A stretch of 5,104 nucleotides of DNA. It comes from Clostridiales bacterium (GTDB lineage: Bacteria > Bacillota > Clostridia > Lachnospirales > Anaerotignaceae). A program made the translations under genes and the position numbers. The stretch covers positions 1 to 5,104 of the forward strand of contig JAJQDF010000165.1 of NCBI GenBank assembly GCA_021202325.1, given 5' to 3'. This document shows, in pieces, positions 1 to 5,104 of the stretch; the first letter of the stretch is position 1, and each line of letters begins with the position of its first letter. Below the pieces are notes generated by a model that ran no database searches, was not told the origin of the DNA, and saw only the letters and a list, made by a program, of their open reading frames with translations.

Positions 1-55
1 CTGTAGTAAAATCAACTTGTAACAGAATAAATTTACCAAACTTTTAGTTAAGACA

Positions 56-79
56 TCTAAGTTTAGACAAAAGTTTAGA
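56..79. repeat. Short palindrome and 9-bp direct repeat over the candidate -35 box
   Basis: TCTAA (56-60) and TTAGA (63-67) form inverted 5-bp arms around a 2-base centre. The 9-mer AAGTTTAGA occurs at 59-67 and again at 71-79, a 12-base period close to one helical turn. AAAAGTTT (69-76) is also the reverse complement of AAACTTTT at 38-45. This could be an operator or a recombinase-binding site overlapping the candidate -35 box. The repeats are short and AT-rich, so chance remains a serious alternative. Confidence 0.25.
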
Positions 80-92
80 ACAAAATTAACAT
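64..92 (+). promoter_or_regulatory. Candidate sigma-A promoter upstream of the recombinase gene
   Basis: A -35-like hexamer TAGACA (64-69, five of six matches to TTGACA) lies 17 bases upstream of a weaker -10-like hexamer TAACAT (87-92, four of six matches to TATAAT). Transcription would start near 99 and leave a leader of roughly 55 bases. A competing -10-like TATAAA at 121-126 has no good -35 partner at the right distance. The background is AT-rich, so chance matches are likely. No terminator or promoter is visible between the two genes, so a promoter here would probably drive both. Confidence 0.35.
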
Positions 93-143
93 CCTGTCTA
101 GTGTCACTTGTCGCTGGGCATATAAACGGAGTTATTTTGTAGG

Positions 144-152
144 GGAGGTGAT
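144..152 (+). promoter_or_regulatory. Extended Shine-Dalgarno for the recombinase gene
   Basis: GGAGGTGAT matches nine bases of the complement of the 16S rRNA 3' end. Three in-frame starts follow: TTG at 152, GTG at 155 and ATG at 161. Counted from the end of GGAGG (148) the gaps are 3, 6 and 12 bases. TTG is too close, GTG is best spaced, and ATG is the stronger codon but far away. GTG 155 is preferred here; ATG 161 is the realistic alternative. Confidence 0.75.
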
Positions 153-154
153 TG

Positions 155-967
155 GTGCAGATGGATTCCAGCGACTTAAAAATAACCACCGAAACACTTG
201 AGGATTATCTAAAGTATATGGGAGAAAACGATTGTGAGAAAAGTTCTATCGAAAGCTATCGTGTAGTGCTTAAAAAATTTTACGATTTTCTTCCCGAAGA
301 AAAAATAATTACAGCTGATACAGCCGGACGGTGGCAACAATTTCTCTTAGACCAAGGCTATGCAAGCCGAACAGTGATTCATAGGATTCACGTTATAAAC
401 GGTTTCCTAAAGTTCTTAGACAGACGGCAATGGCAATTCGACAATACGATAGTTCCCCAAGATAGTATTCAGCCGGAATTGACCAGAAACGAATATCTGA
501 GACTTTTGCAGACGGCTAAAGCGCTTAATAAGGAGAGAACCTACATTATTATAAAGTCGATTTGCTGTATGGGGCTAAAGGTAACCGAGCTGAGTCAGGT
601 AACTGTTGAAGCGGTTCACAATGGCCAAGTAATAATTACACAGCATGACCGGACTAAGAGAACGGTGGTAATTCCTAAGGCGCTGAAAGACGAGCTTTTG
701 GACTATGCCGGAAGGAACGGAATAACAAAGGGCTCCATATTTGTTACCAAAAAAGGAAAGCCGATGAACCGTTCCAACATATGGCATGACATACAGTTAG
801 TATGCGCCGAAGCCCATGTTCCCGAGGAAAAGGCCAATCCAAGATGCCTATGGAAGTTGTACCAGAGTACTTACGAGGGGATCGAGCACAACATTTCAAT
901 ACTTGTAACACAAGCTTATGACAGAATGCTGGAAAACGAAGAGCTGACAATCGGCTGGAACATGTAA
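155..967 (+). CDS. Tyrosine recombinase/integrase family protein, catalytic residues altered
   Basis: This is a phage-integrase/Xer-type tyrosine recombinase-like protein of about 270 residues, near the usual length for simple members. Residue numbers count from GTG 155. Residues ~10-92 look like the helical SAM-like core-binding domain that grips DNA. Residues ~108-260 look like the catalytic domain, opening with a typical LTRNEYLRLL helix. The first catalytic arginine normally lies in a G-L-R-x-x-E-L motif; here it reads GLKVTEL, with Lys142 (codon 578-580). The HxxR box aligns with RCLW, giving Arg230 in place of His and Trp233 (TGG, 851-853) in place of the second arginine. A beta-hairpin lysine is present in TKRTVVIP, and Tyr255 (codon 917-919, in TQAYDRM) fits the nucleophile. 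From recall, related clostridial integrases have RCLRK at this point, so Arg230 may be a family trait while Trp233 looks specific to this copy. With both arginines replaced, normal strand exchange is doubtful, but DNA binding could persist. The reading frame is intact. The large surface-protein gene follows 41 bases downstream on the same strand. Family assignment is firm; loss of activity is inferred. Confidence 0.85.
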   Translation: MQMDSSDLKITTETLEDYLKYMGENDCEKSSIESYRVVLKKFYDFLPEEKIITADTAGRWQQFLLDQGYASRTVIHRIHVINGFLKFLDRRQWQFDNTIVPQDSIQPELTRNEYLRLLQTAKALNKERTYIIIKSICCMGLKVTELSQVTVEAVHNGQVIITQHDRTKRTVVIPKALKDELLDYAGRNGITKGSIFVTKKGKPMNRSNIWHDIQLVCAEAHVPEEKANPRCLWKLYQSTYEGIEHNISILVTQAYDRMLENEELTIGWNM

Positions 968-996
968 AAAGCGACAAAAAGCAGTTTAAAAAGACT

Positions 997-1001
997 GGAG
1001 G
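997..1001 (+). promoter_or_regulatory. Ribosome binding site of the surface-protein gene
   Basis: GGAGG lies seven bases before the ATG at 1009, a near-ideal spacing. Together with the signal peptide that follows at once, it fixes the start of the large gene. The 41-bp gap between the genes shows no hairpin followed by a T-run and no promoter-like pair, which supports co-transcription with the recombinase gene. Confidence 0.85.
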
Positions 1002-1008
1002 AAAAGAA

Positions 1009-1083
1009 ATGAAAAAGAAAATTTTGCCCCTGTTATTGGCAGTGTGCCTGACAGTTGGCATGGTTCCTGCAACGGTATTTGCA
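1009..1083 (+). other. Sec signal peptide of the surface protein
   Basis: The protein begins MKKK, followed by a hydrophobic core (residues 5-19, ILPLLLAVCLTVGMV), a helix-breaking Pro20 and a type I signal peptidase site V-F-A at 23-25. Cleavage would fall before Asp26. The mature N terminus is then strongly acidic and Thr-rich. Cys13 lies inside the hydrophobic core with valine before it, so it is not a lipoprotein site. Confidence 0.9.
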
Positions 1084-4000
1084 GATGATACCAGCGGTGA
1101 GGAGACAACCGGAACTGAAGAAGATACAACCACAGAAGACGATGAAGAATATGCTGCGTCAATTGATGGTACATCATATGCAACGTTTGCTGAGGCACTT
1201 GCAGCAGCAGAAGATGGCAATACAATAGTACTTCTAGGCAACGTTACGACTAGTACGTTTTATGGTGAGAATTATATTAAAAATGTAGTTGTAGGTACTA
1301 AAAGCGAAGAAGATGTATATAGTAATGCTATAACTGGTGAGATTACATTTGACCTTAATGGCAATACATTAACGTATAATGGTGGTACAGTTTATATATG
1401 TAGTGGAGGTACTCTTACATTTACGGATTCTGATGGCGGCGTTCTCAATCTTTCTGGAGCTAGTGGCTCAACTTCTCACTTCAACATACAGTCTGAAGGA
1501 ACTATAGTAGCAGAGGGTATAGAGATTACTGCTACCGGTTCTATATTTTATCCTCAGGGAGATGCAGCACTTGTTGAAGTTACAGATTGTGAAGTATATA
1601 CAACCGGAGTTTACTGTGTAGATACAAATTCAGCCACGGTAGGTAACTATGGTGTTGAAATTAATCTTTCTGGCTCTACATTTACTTCTGCAGCAAGTGA
1701 TGGCGATGACTGCGCAGTAATGATAAATGTTGAAGGAACACTGGATATAGACGATTGTACAATTACCGGCGACCGTCAGGCAGTTATTGTTCGTGCAGGT
1801 ACTGCAACAATTACAAACAGTGACATTACGGTAACTGGTAGTTATAGTGAAAATGTAACTGATAATTATGATACTACAACTGCTTGGGGAGCTGGAAACG
1901 AAATTCCTTCAGGTGCTTTGGTTGTTGGAAACTATAAAAATGGAACAGTAACTTCATATATGAATTATGCAGAAGTGTCTATGGAAGATACGAAGATTAC
2001 TGTAAAAAATGCAGAAGGAAATAACGGTACAGTATATGCAATATTTGTAGACGCCAATGAAAGCTATAGTGCTTGCGTCGGAATTAATGATACCGACGGA
2101 AACAGCACATGGATTATAGGTGAAATTGCAGAAGGCCGATATGCAGAAGTAGCATCTTATCAGGTTGGTATTGAGATAGTAGGCGGATATTATTCCGAAA
2201 ATCCTAGCGAGTTTGTTAAATATGGATTTGCAGTTGAAACAACTAATATAGATGGATATGGTTACCACGTAGTTGAATCTGATACAAATGTATCAGATAC
2301 AGATGCAGTTACTACTGTAAGTGGTTCTATTGACACAAGTTATATTGCAGAAATAAACAATGTAATTGAAGATTCGAAAGTTACCGGCTTAGCGGCTGCT
2401 GTAGATACTGACGAAGTAAATACAATTATTTCTGCGATTATTAGTGCTGATGAGAACTTGACTTCTACAGACGATTTAACGGCTTATGATGATGTAACAG
2501 TTTATGTCTATGCAGCAGTTACTGCAACAAAGGCCAACCTTGATGGTACAGATGATATGTATGTAACATATGAGGTAACTCCTTATGCTGTGATAAAAGC
2601 TGGATATGATGATCAAAAGGATAGCTATGAGTTAGAGAGCGTAGCAATTGAATTAAATAGCTATCTCACAGGCGATCCTATCACAGTCACACTTCCTATA
2701 CCTGCAAGCCTTCAGGGGAAAATTAAAGAAATTAAGCATGTATCAGAAACGAAGGGAACAGAGTATTATAGAGAAGATTCTACAACTCATCCGTATACAA
2801 TTAGCGCAGACGGAACGACAGCAACATTATCTGTAACACACTTTAGTGATTATACTTTAAGTGCTACAGCTACAACAATAGTTGCCGTAGATAATCAAGG
2901 TGGTGAATATGAAACACTCGCTGCAGCTCTTGCAGAAGCAAGTGATTCAAGCAATGGAATTACAACAATTACTTTGACAGGCGATGCTGAGTACGACTAT
3001 TCATGTGCTACATATGCAGATACAGAAGTAACAATAATTGTTCCTGAAGGCATGTCGCTTGAAATAACTGATACAACTTTAAGTATTTTAGAAAGCAGCA
3101 TAATAGTTCAGGTTGAAGCAGGCGGAGAATTATTGGTTAGTGATTATGCTGTAGGCGGAAGCACCGAAGCTACTGTAGCCTATATAGGAACAGCAACTGA
3201 TACAACTTCTCGTCTTGTTCTTACAACAGGTTCAATTACAGTTGACTTTGGTGAGAGCCTTGTAACACTTACTGACGGTTCAGTTGCTGAAGTACCTACA
3301 GGAACGACATCGTACCTTATTGTAGGAACTACAGATAAGACAGCTCTTAGCCTTACAATCGAAGAGAATGCAGAACTTACTGTAAACGGTACATTGAAGG
3401 CTACATCAGGCACAAATGGTTCTACAGTAACTGTTGACGGTACTCTTACTGTTGCAGATGGCGGAGTATTAAATATTGCAAAACAGGCAGAAGTAATTGT
3501 TGAAGCAGGCGGAGAATTAACAATAGCAAATGTTAGCGGTATTGGCAGTGAATCTTATGGTACAATCACTATTGAAGCAGGCGGAGACTTTGAAATAACT
3601 GATTCAGATTATACAATCGGCAGCAGTGCTGCAGATGTAATTCAGATTACATCAGGTTCAATGTCTATTAATTTGTCAGGTCTTGAAAGCGGTACTTCAA
3701 TAGACATCACATTAGATGGCGATGCAACTGTTCCGTCAGGTCAGTATTGGACACTTGTGTTAGGAACAGGTGATTCTGCAATAAATACAAACCTTACAAT
3801 TAATACCGGTTCAACTCTCACTGTTGACGGAGAGGAATTCAGAGTAGCCAACAATTCAAAACTCACAAACAACGGAACTATAGTTGTAAATTCTGTCATG
3901 TCGGTAAGCAGTGAAGGCAGTGTAGAAGGTGAAGGTACTATCGAAGTATATGGTATTTTGGCTGACATTGCTGGATTCAGTGACGAAACAAATACAGTGA

Positions 4001-5104
4001 CACTTTTAGGTGTAGACGGAAAAGTATATACAGATGGTTCCTATATTGTAGAAAATGGAGAGTCTACAACAACAGATACATCGTATACAAGACCACATGG
4101 CTCAGAAAGTACACATGAATATAAATTATTATGGACAGTTAATACAGATAGTGTTTATGATATAATTTGCGAAAATTCAAACGTAACTGTAGATAAACAA
4201 GCTGTAGTAGGCGCAACAGTAACCGTTACACACAATGAAGGATATGAAATTTCAAACGTTGTAGTAACCGATGAGAGTGGAAATGATATATCAGGAAATG
4301 TAGAACTTGTAGACAACAAAGATGGAACATATTCATTCACAATGCCTGCGGAAGCTGTTACTTTAGATGTAACAACACAGGCAACAACTACTAACAATAT
4401 AACTGTTAGCAGTACTTCTCACGGTGCTGTAAATGTAATAATAAATGGAACTACTAGCACAACTGCTTATGAAGGAGATGCAATAACAATAGTTGCAGAC
4501 CCTAATAGCAACTACAAAGTATCATCAATAGTAGTGACATATACAAGTAGCGGCGAAGAAGTTGACGTGACTACAGTATCGAGTGCTACATGCACATTCA
4601 TAATGCCTGCGGCAGATGTAACTGTTACAGTTAAATTCACAAAAAGCAGTGGCTCATCAGGCAGCAGTAGCTCATCCTACAGCCTGACAGAGGGCACTAC
4701 AAGCTCATCGAGCAGCTCAAGTTCTTCAAGCAGTTCAAGCTCAAGCAGCGATATAATGTCGGATATCTTTACAGACCTGAGCACAAGCCATCAGTACTAT
4801 GATGCAATCATGGAAGCATACGAGAATGGCTGGATGGTAGGTACAAGCGACACAACCTTTGAAGCAGACGGATATCTTACAAGAGCTATGGCAGCGAAGA
4901 TTTTACACAATCTTGCAGGAAATCCTGATCCTGAGAATGTCGCATCGTTTATCGATGTATTAAGCGGAGAATGGTATTCAGACGCTATTGCATGGGCATA
5001 CGAGCAGGGTATTGTAATCGGTTATGATTATATTAACTTTGGTCCCAATGACTATGTAACAACAGAACAGTTCAGCATTATGCTTGCTAAATACAGAGGC
5101 GAGA
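1009..5104 (+). CDS. Large modular SLH-anchored surface protein, 3' end beyond the window
   Basis: An uninterrupted frame of 1365 codons runs from ATG 1009 to the right edge with no stop, so the protein is longer than 1365 residues. Domains in order are: signal peptide (1-25); acidic Thr/Glu/Asp-rich spacer (~26-48); beta-helix-like region (~73-424); a region of unclear fold (~425-544); a compact beta-domain (~545-618); a Thr/Gly/Val-rich beta-solenoid-like region (~625-1040); two InlB-type B-repeats (~1045-1212); Ser-rich linker (1213-1247); SLH domain 1 (1252-1304); and the start of SLH domain 2 (1313 to the edge). SLH domains usually come in threes and bind pyruvylated secondary cell-wall polymer, so a third probably lies just outside. 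The likely role is an S-layer-associated adhesin or stalk protein on the cell surface. No enzyme motif was recognised and no ligand can be named. The mature part is rich in Thr, Ser, Gly, Asp and Glu and poor in Lys and Arg, so it is acidic. About nine cysteines are scattered through it with no obvious pairing. The start is set by GGAGG seven bases upstream. The gene appears co-transcribed with the upstream recombinase gene. Confidence 0.9.
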   Translation, partial: MKKKILPLLLAVCLTVGMVPATVFADDTSGEETTGTEEDTTTEDDEEYAASIDGTSYATFAEALAAAEDGNTIVLLGNVTTSTFYGENYIKNVVVGTKSEEDVYSNAITGEITFDLNGNTLTYNGGTVYICSGGTLTFTDSDGGVLNLSGASGSTSHFNIQSEGTIVAEGIEITATGSIFYPQGDAALVEVTDCEVYTTGVYCVDTNSATVGNYGVEINLSGSTFTSAASDGDDCAVMINVEGTLDIDDCTITGDRQAVIVRAGTATITNSDITVTGSYSENVTDNYDTTTAWGAGNEIPSGALVVGNYKNGTVTSYMNYAEVSMEDTKITVKNAEGNNGTVYAIFVDANESYSACVGINDTDGNSTWIIGEIAEGRYAEVASYQVGIEIVGGYYSENPSEFVKYGFAVETTNIDGYGYHVVESDTNVSDTDAVTTVSGSIDTSYIAEINNVIEDSKVTGLAAAVDTDEVNTIISAIISADENLTSTDDLTAYDDVTVYVYAAVTATKANLDGTDDMYVTYEVTPYAVIKAGYDDQKDSYELESVAIELNSYLTGDPITVTLPIPASLQGKIKEIKHVSETKGTEYYREDSTTHPYTISADGTTATLSVTHFSDYTLSATATTIVAVDNQGGEYETLAAALAEASDSSNGITTITLTGDAEYDYSCATYADTEVTIIVPEGMSLEITDTTLSILESSIIVQVEAGGELLVSDYAVGGSTEATVAYIGTATDTTSRLVLTTGSITVDFGESLVTLTDGSVAEVPTGTTSYLIVGTTDKTALSLTIEENAELTVNGTLKATSGTNGSTVTVDGTLTVADGGVLNIAKQAEVIVEAGGELTIANVSGIGSESYGTITIEAGGDFEITDSDYTIGSSAADVIQITSGSMSINLSGLESGTSIDITLDGDATVPSGQYWTLVLGTGDSAINTNLTINTGSTLTVDGEEFRVANNSKLTNNGTIVVNSVMSVSSEGSVEGEGTIEVYGILADIAGFSDETNTVTLLGVDGKVYTDGSYIVENGESTTTDTSYTRPHGSESTHEYKLLWTVNTDSVYDIICENSNVTVDKQAVVGATVTVTHNEGYEISNVVVTDESGNDISGNVELVDNKDGTYSFTMPAEAVTLDVTTQATTTNNITVSSTSHGAVNVIINGTTSTTAYEGDAITIVADPNSNYKVSSIVVTYTSSGEEVDVTTVSSATCTFIMPAADVTVTVKFTKSSGSSGSSSSSYSLTEGTTSSSSSSSSSSSSSSSSDIMSDIFTDLSTSHQYYDAIMEAYENGWMVGTSDTTFEADGYLTRAMAAKILHNLAGNPDPENVASFIDVLSGEWYSDAIAWAYEQGIVIGYDYINFGPNDYVTTEQFSIMLAKYRGE
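1225..2280 (+). other. Beta-helix-like (pectin-lyase-type) region
   Basis: Residues ~73-424 consist of short alternating hydrophobic/polar strands separated by Gly/Asn/Asp turns, such as TFDLNGNTL, GTLDIDDCTITG and GTATITNSDITVTG. This is the texture of a right-handed parallel beta-helix. The region opens with a Y-A-T-F-x-E-A-L-x-x-A helix (~57-66) and an NTIVLLGNVT strand (71-80), a cap common in clostridial surface proteins. It ends with a GGYYSENPSEFVKYGF element (392-407) followed by Y-H-V-V, again a familiar close to such modules. No carbohydrate-lyase catalytic residues were recognised, so a structural or adhesive role is more likely than enzymatic. Confidence 0.65.
2641..2862 (+). other. 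Compact beta-domain ending in the HFSDYTL motif
   Basis: Residues ~545-618 contain ITVTLPIPASL (558-568), a charged Lys/Glu segment, and a final TATLSVTHFSDYTLS strand (604-618). This pattern, T-V-x-x-P-x-P followed later by H-F-S-x-Y, recurs between repeat modules in surface proteins of anaerobic Bacillota. The segment before it (~445-544) is less repetitive and may belong to the same globular unit. Function is unknown; it may be a spacer between the two solenoid regions. Confidence 0.5.
3112..3132 (+). repeat. 21-bp direct repeat, copy 1
   Basis: This 21-base stretch, with core GAAGCAGGCGGAGA, is identical to 3499-3519. A shorter 16-base match lies at 3572-3587. All copies are in the same codon frame and encode V-E-A-G-G-E-L or a close variant. 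Identity at third positions suggests recent duplication or gene conversion within the gene, though a short favoured codon string is also possible. Confidence 0.7.
3499..3519 (+). repeat. 21-bp direct repeat, copy 2
   Basis: Identical to 3112-3132 and 387 bases downstream of it. The offset is a multiple of three (129 codons), so recombination between the copies would delete or add codons without breaking the frame. A partial third copy (3572-3587) lies 73 bases after the start of this one. Confidence 0.7.
4141..4644 (+). repeat. Two divergent InlB-type B-repeat domains
   Basis: Residues ~1045-1124 and ~1125-1212 are two tandem beta-domains of roughly 80 residues. Each has a G-A/D-x-[VI]-T-[VI] strand (GATVTVT at 1068-1074; GDAITIVAD at 1156-1164), then a Y-[EK]-[IV]-S-[NS]-[VI]-V-V-T strand, and ends with F-[TI]-M-P-A-x-x-V-T (1110-1118; 1197-1205). 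This is the pattern of the divergent InlB B-repeat family, which is common as stalk modules in Gram-positive surface proteins. The two copies are well diverged in sequence. Confidence 0.75.
4645..4749 (+). other. Serine-rich linker with 16 consecutive serines
   Basis: Residues 1213-1247 join the B-repeats to the SLH anchor. They include 16 uninterrupted serines at 1232-1247 (4702-4749), written with a mixture of AGC, TCA, TCG, AGT and TCT codons. Such linkers are flexible wall-spanning spacers and are sometimes O-glycosylated; glycosylation here is only a possibility. The repeat is loosely built from AGY-TCA pairs. Confidence 0.85.
4762..4920 (+). other. SLH domain 1
   Basis: Residues 1252-1304 match the S-layer homology pattern: F-T-D near the start (1254-1256), Y-D-A-I-x-x-A-Y-E-N-G-W (1264-1275), a G-T-x-x-x-x-F turn, and L-T-R-A-M-A-A-K-I-L (1290-1299) carrying the typical T-R-A core with Arg1292. 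This domain would bind the secondary cell-wall polymer. Confidence 0.88.
4945..5104 (+). other. SLH domain 2, running into the window edge
   Basis: Residues 1313-1365 show F-I-D-V (1314-1317), W-Y-S-D-A-I-A-W-A-Y-E-Q-G-I-V-I-G (1322-1338), N-F-G-P-N-D (1343-1348) and V-T-T-E-Q-F (1350-1355). The T-R-A-E core reads T-T-E-Q, so the usual arginine is Thr1352. The domain is nearly complete at the edge; a third SLH domain would be expected just beyond. Confidence 0.88.

Larger units (their letters stand above)
2881..4128 (+). other. Second beta-solenoid-like, Thr/Gly/Val-rich region
   Basis: Residues ~625-1040 start with a second copy of the cap helix (E-Y-E-T-L-A-A-A-L-A-E-A, 633-644) and a TTITLTGDA strand (653-661). 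They continue as short strands with Gly/Asp/Asn turns, including VTVDGTLTVADGGVLNIA and three E-A-G-G-[ED] turns at 703-707, 832-836 and 856-860. The pattern fits a repetitive beta-solenoid stalk. It is almost free of Lys and Arg and has only one cysteine (666). No catalytic motif is visible. Confidence 0.55.

Noticed and set aside
38..76. Invertible promoter switch bounded by the 8-bp inverted repeat AAACTTTT/AAAAGTTT.
   Set aside because: The arms are only 8 bp and AT-rich, and the enclosed segment would contain the candidate -35 but not its -10. Known invertible switches usually have longer arms around a whole promoter.
1..967. Boundary of an integrated phage, plasmid or genomic island marked by the integrase.
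   Set aside because: No tRNA gene, attachment-site repeat, excisionase or other mobile-element gene is visible, and the active-site residues look altered. The integrase family alone does not show an element.
1009..1083. Lipoprotein signal peptide using Cys13.
   Set aside because: The residue before the cysteine is valine rather than Gly/Ala/Ser and the cysteine sits within the hydrophobic core. A clear V-F-A signal peptidase I site follows at 23-25.
744..1241. Minus-strand open frame of 165 codons spanning the 3' end of the recombinase gene and the start of the surface-protein gene, plus a nested 79-codon frame in another phase.
   Set aside because: It overlaps two well-supported plus-strand genes and their intergenic gap, and its product is a serine/valine-rich string that mirrors Thr/Glu-rich codons on the other strand. 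No domain was recognised.
1225..2280. Active pectate or pectin lyase.
   Set aside because: Only the beta-helix texture is seen. No calcium-binding aspartate cluster or catalytic arginine motif of polysaccharide lyases was recognised, and the region is poor in Arg.
1954..4397. Four minus-strand open frames (1954-2268, 3180-3413, 3741-3968, 4155-4397).
   Set aside because: All lie inside the large plus-strand gene and have low-complexity Val/Ser/Thr/Ile products, as expected from antisense reading of a Thr/Val-rich repetitive gene. They are shadows.
1..5104. CRISPR array, riboswitch, tRNA or rRNA.
   Set aside because: No regularly spaced identical repeats, cloverleaf or conserved RNA motif was found on reading either strand. 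The only non-coding stretches are 1-154 and 968-1008.

Overview
The window suggests an anaerobic Bacillota bacterium, probably of the Clostridia. The evidence is AT-rich sequence, very strong GGAGG-type ribosome binding sites, a Gram-positive-style secretory signal peptide, S-layer homology (SLH) cell-wall anchors, and a tyrosine recombinase whose C-terminal half resembles integrases familiar from gut clostridia. These are judgements from recall; no search was run.

Layout: positions 1-154 are non-coding, with a candidate sigma-A promoter and short AT-rich repeats. Positions 155-967 encode a tyrosine recombinase/integrase-family protein of about 270 residues. After a 41-bp gap with no visible terminator or promoter, a very large gene opens at 1009 on the same strand and is still open at the window's right edge (1365 codons without a stop). 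Both genes are on the plus strand and look co-transcribed. No convincing gene is visible on the minus strand.

The large gene encodes a secreted, modular surface protein. In order it has a signal peptide, a right-handed beta-helix-like region, a globular beta-domain, a second beta-solenoid-like region rich in Thr, Gly and Val, two divergent InlB-type B-repeats, a serine-rich linker with 16 consecutive serines, one complete SLH domain, and a second SLH domain that runs into the window edge. This is the architecture of a long stalk or adhesin held on the cell wall by SLH repeats. Its ligand cannot be read from the sequence.

The most interesting point is the pairing. A recombinase with apparent substitutions at both catalytic arginine positions, but a tyrosine still at the expected nucleophile site, sits directly upstream of a repeat-bearing surface protein. 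It may be a decayed enzyme, or a DNA-binding protein retained to regulate or rearrange the surface gene. The sequence alone cannot decide between these.
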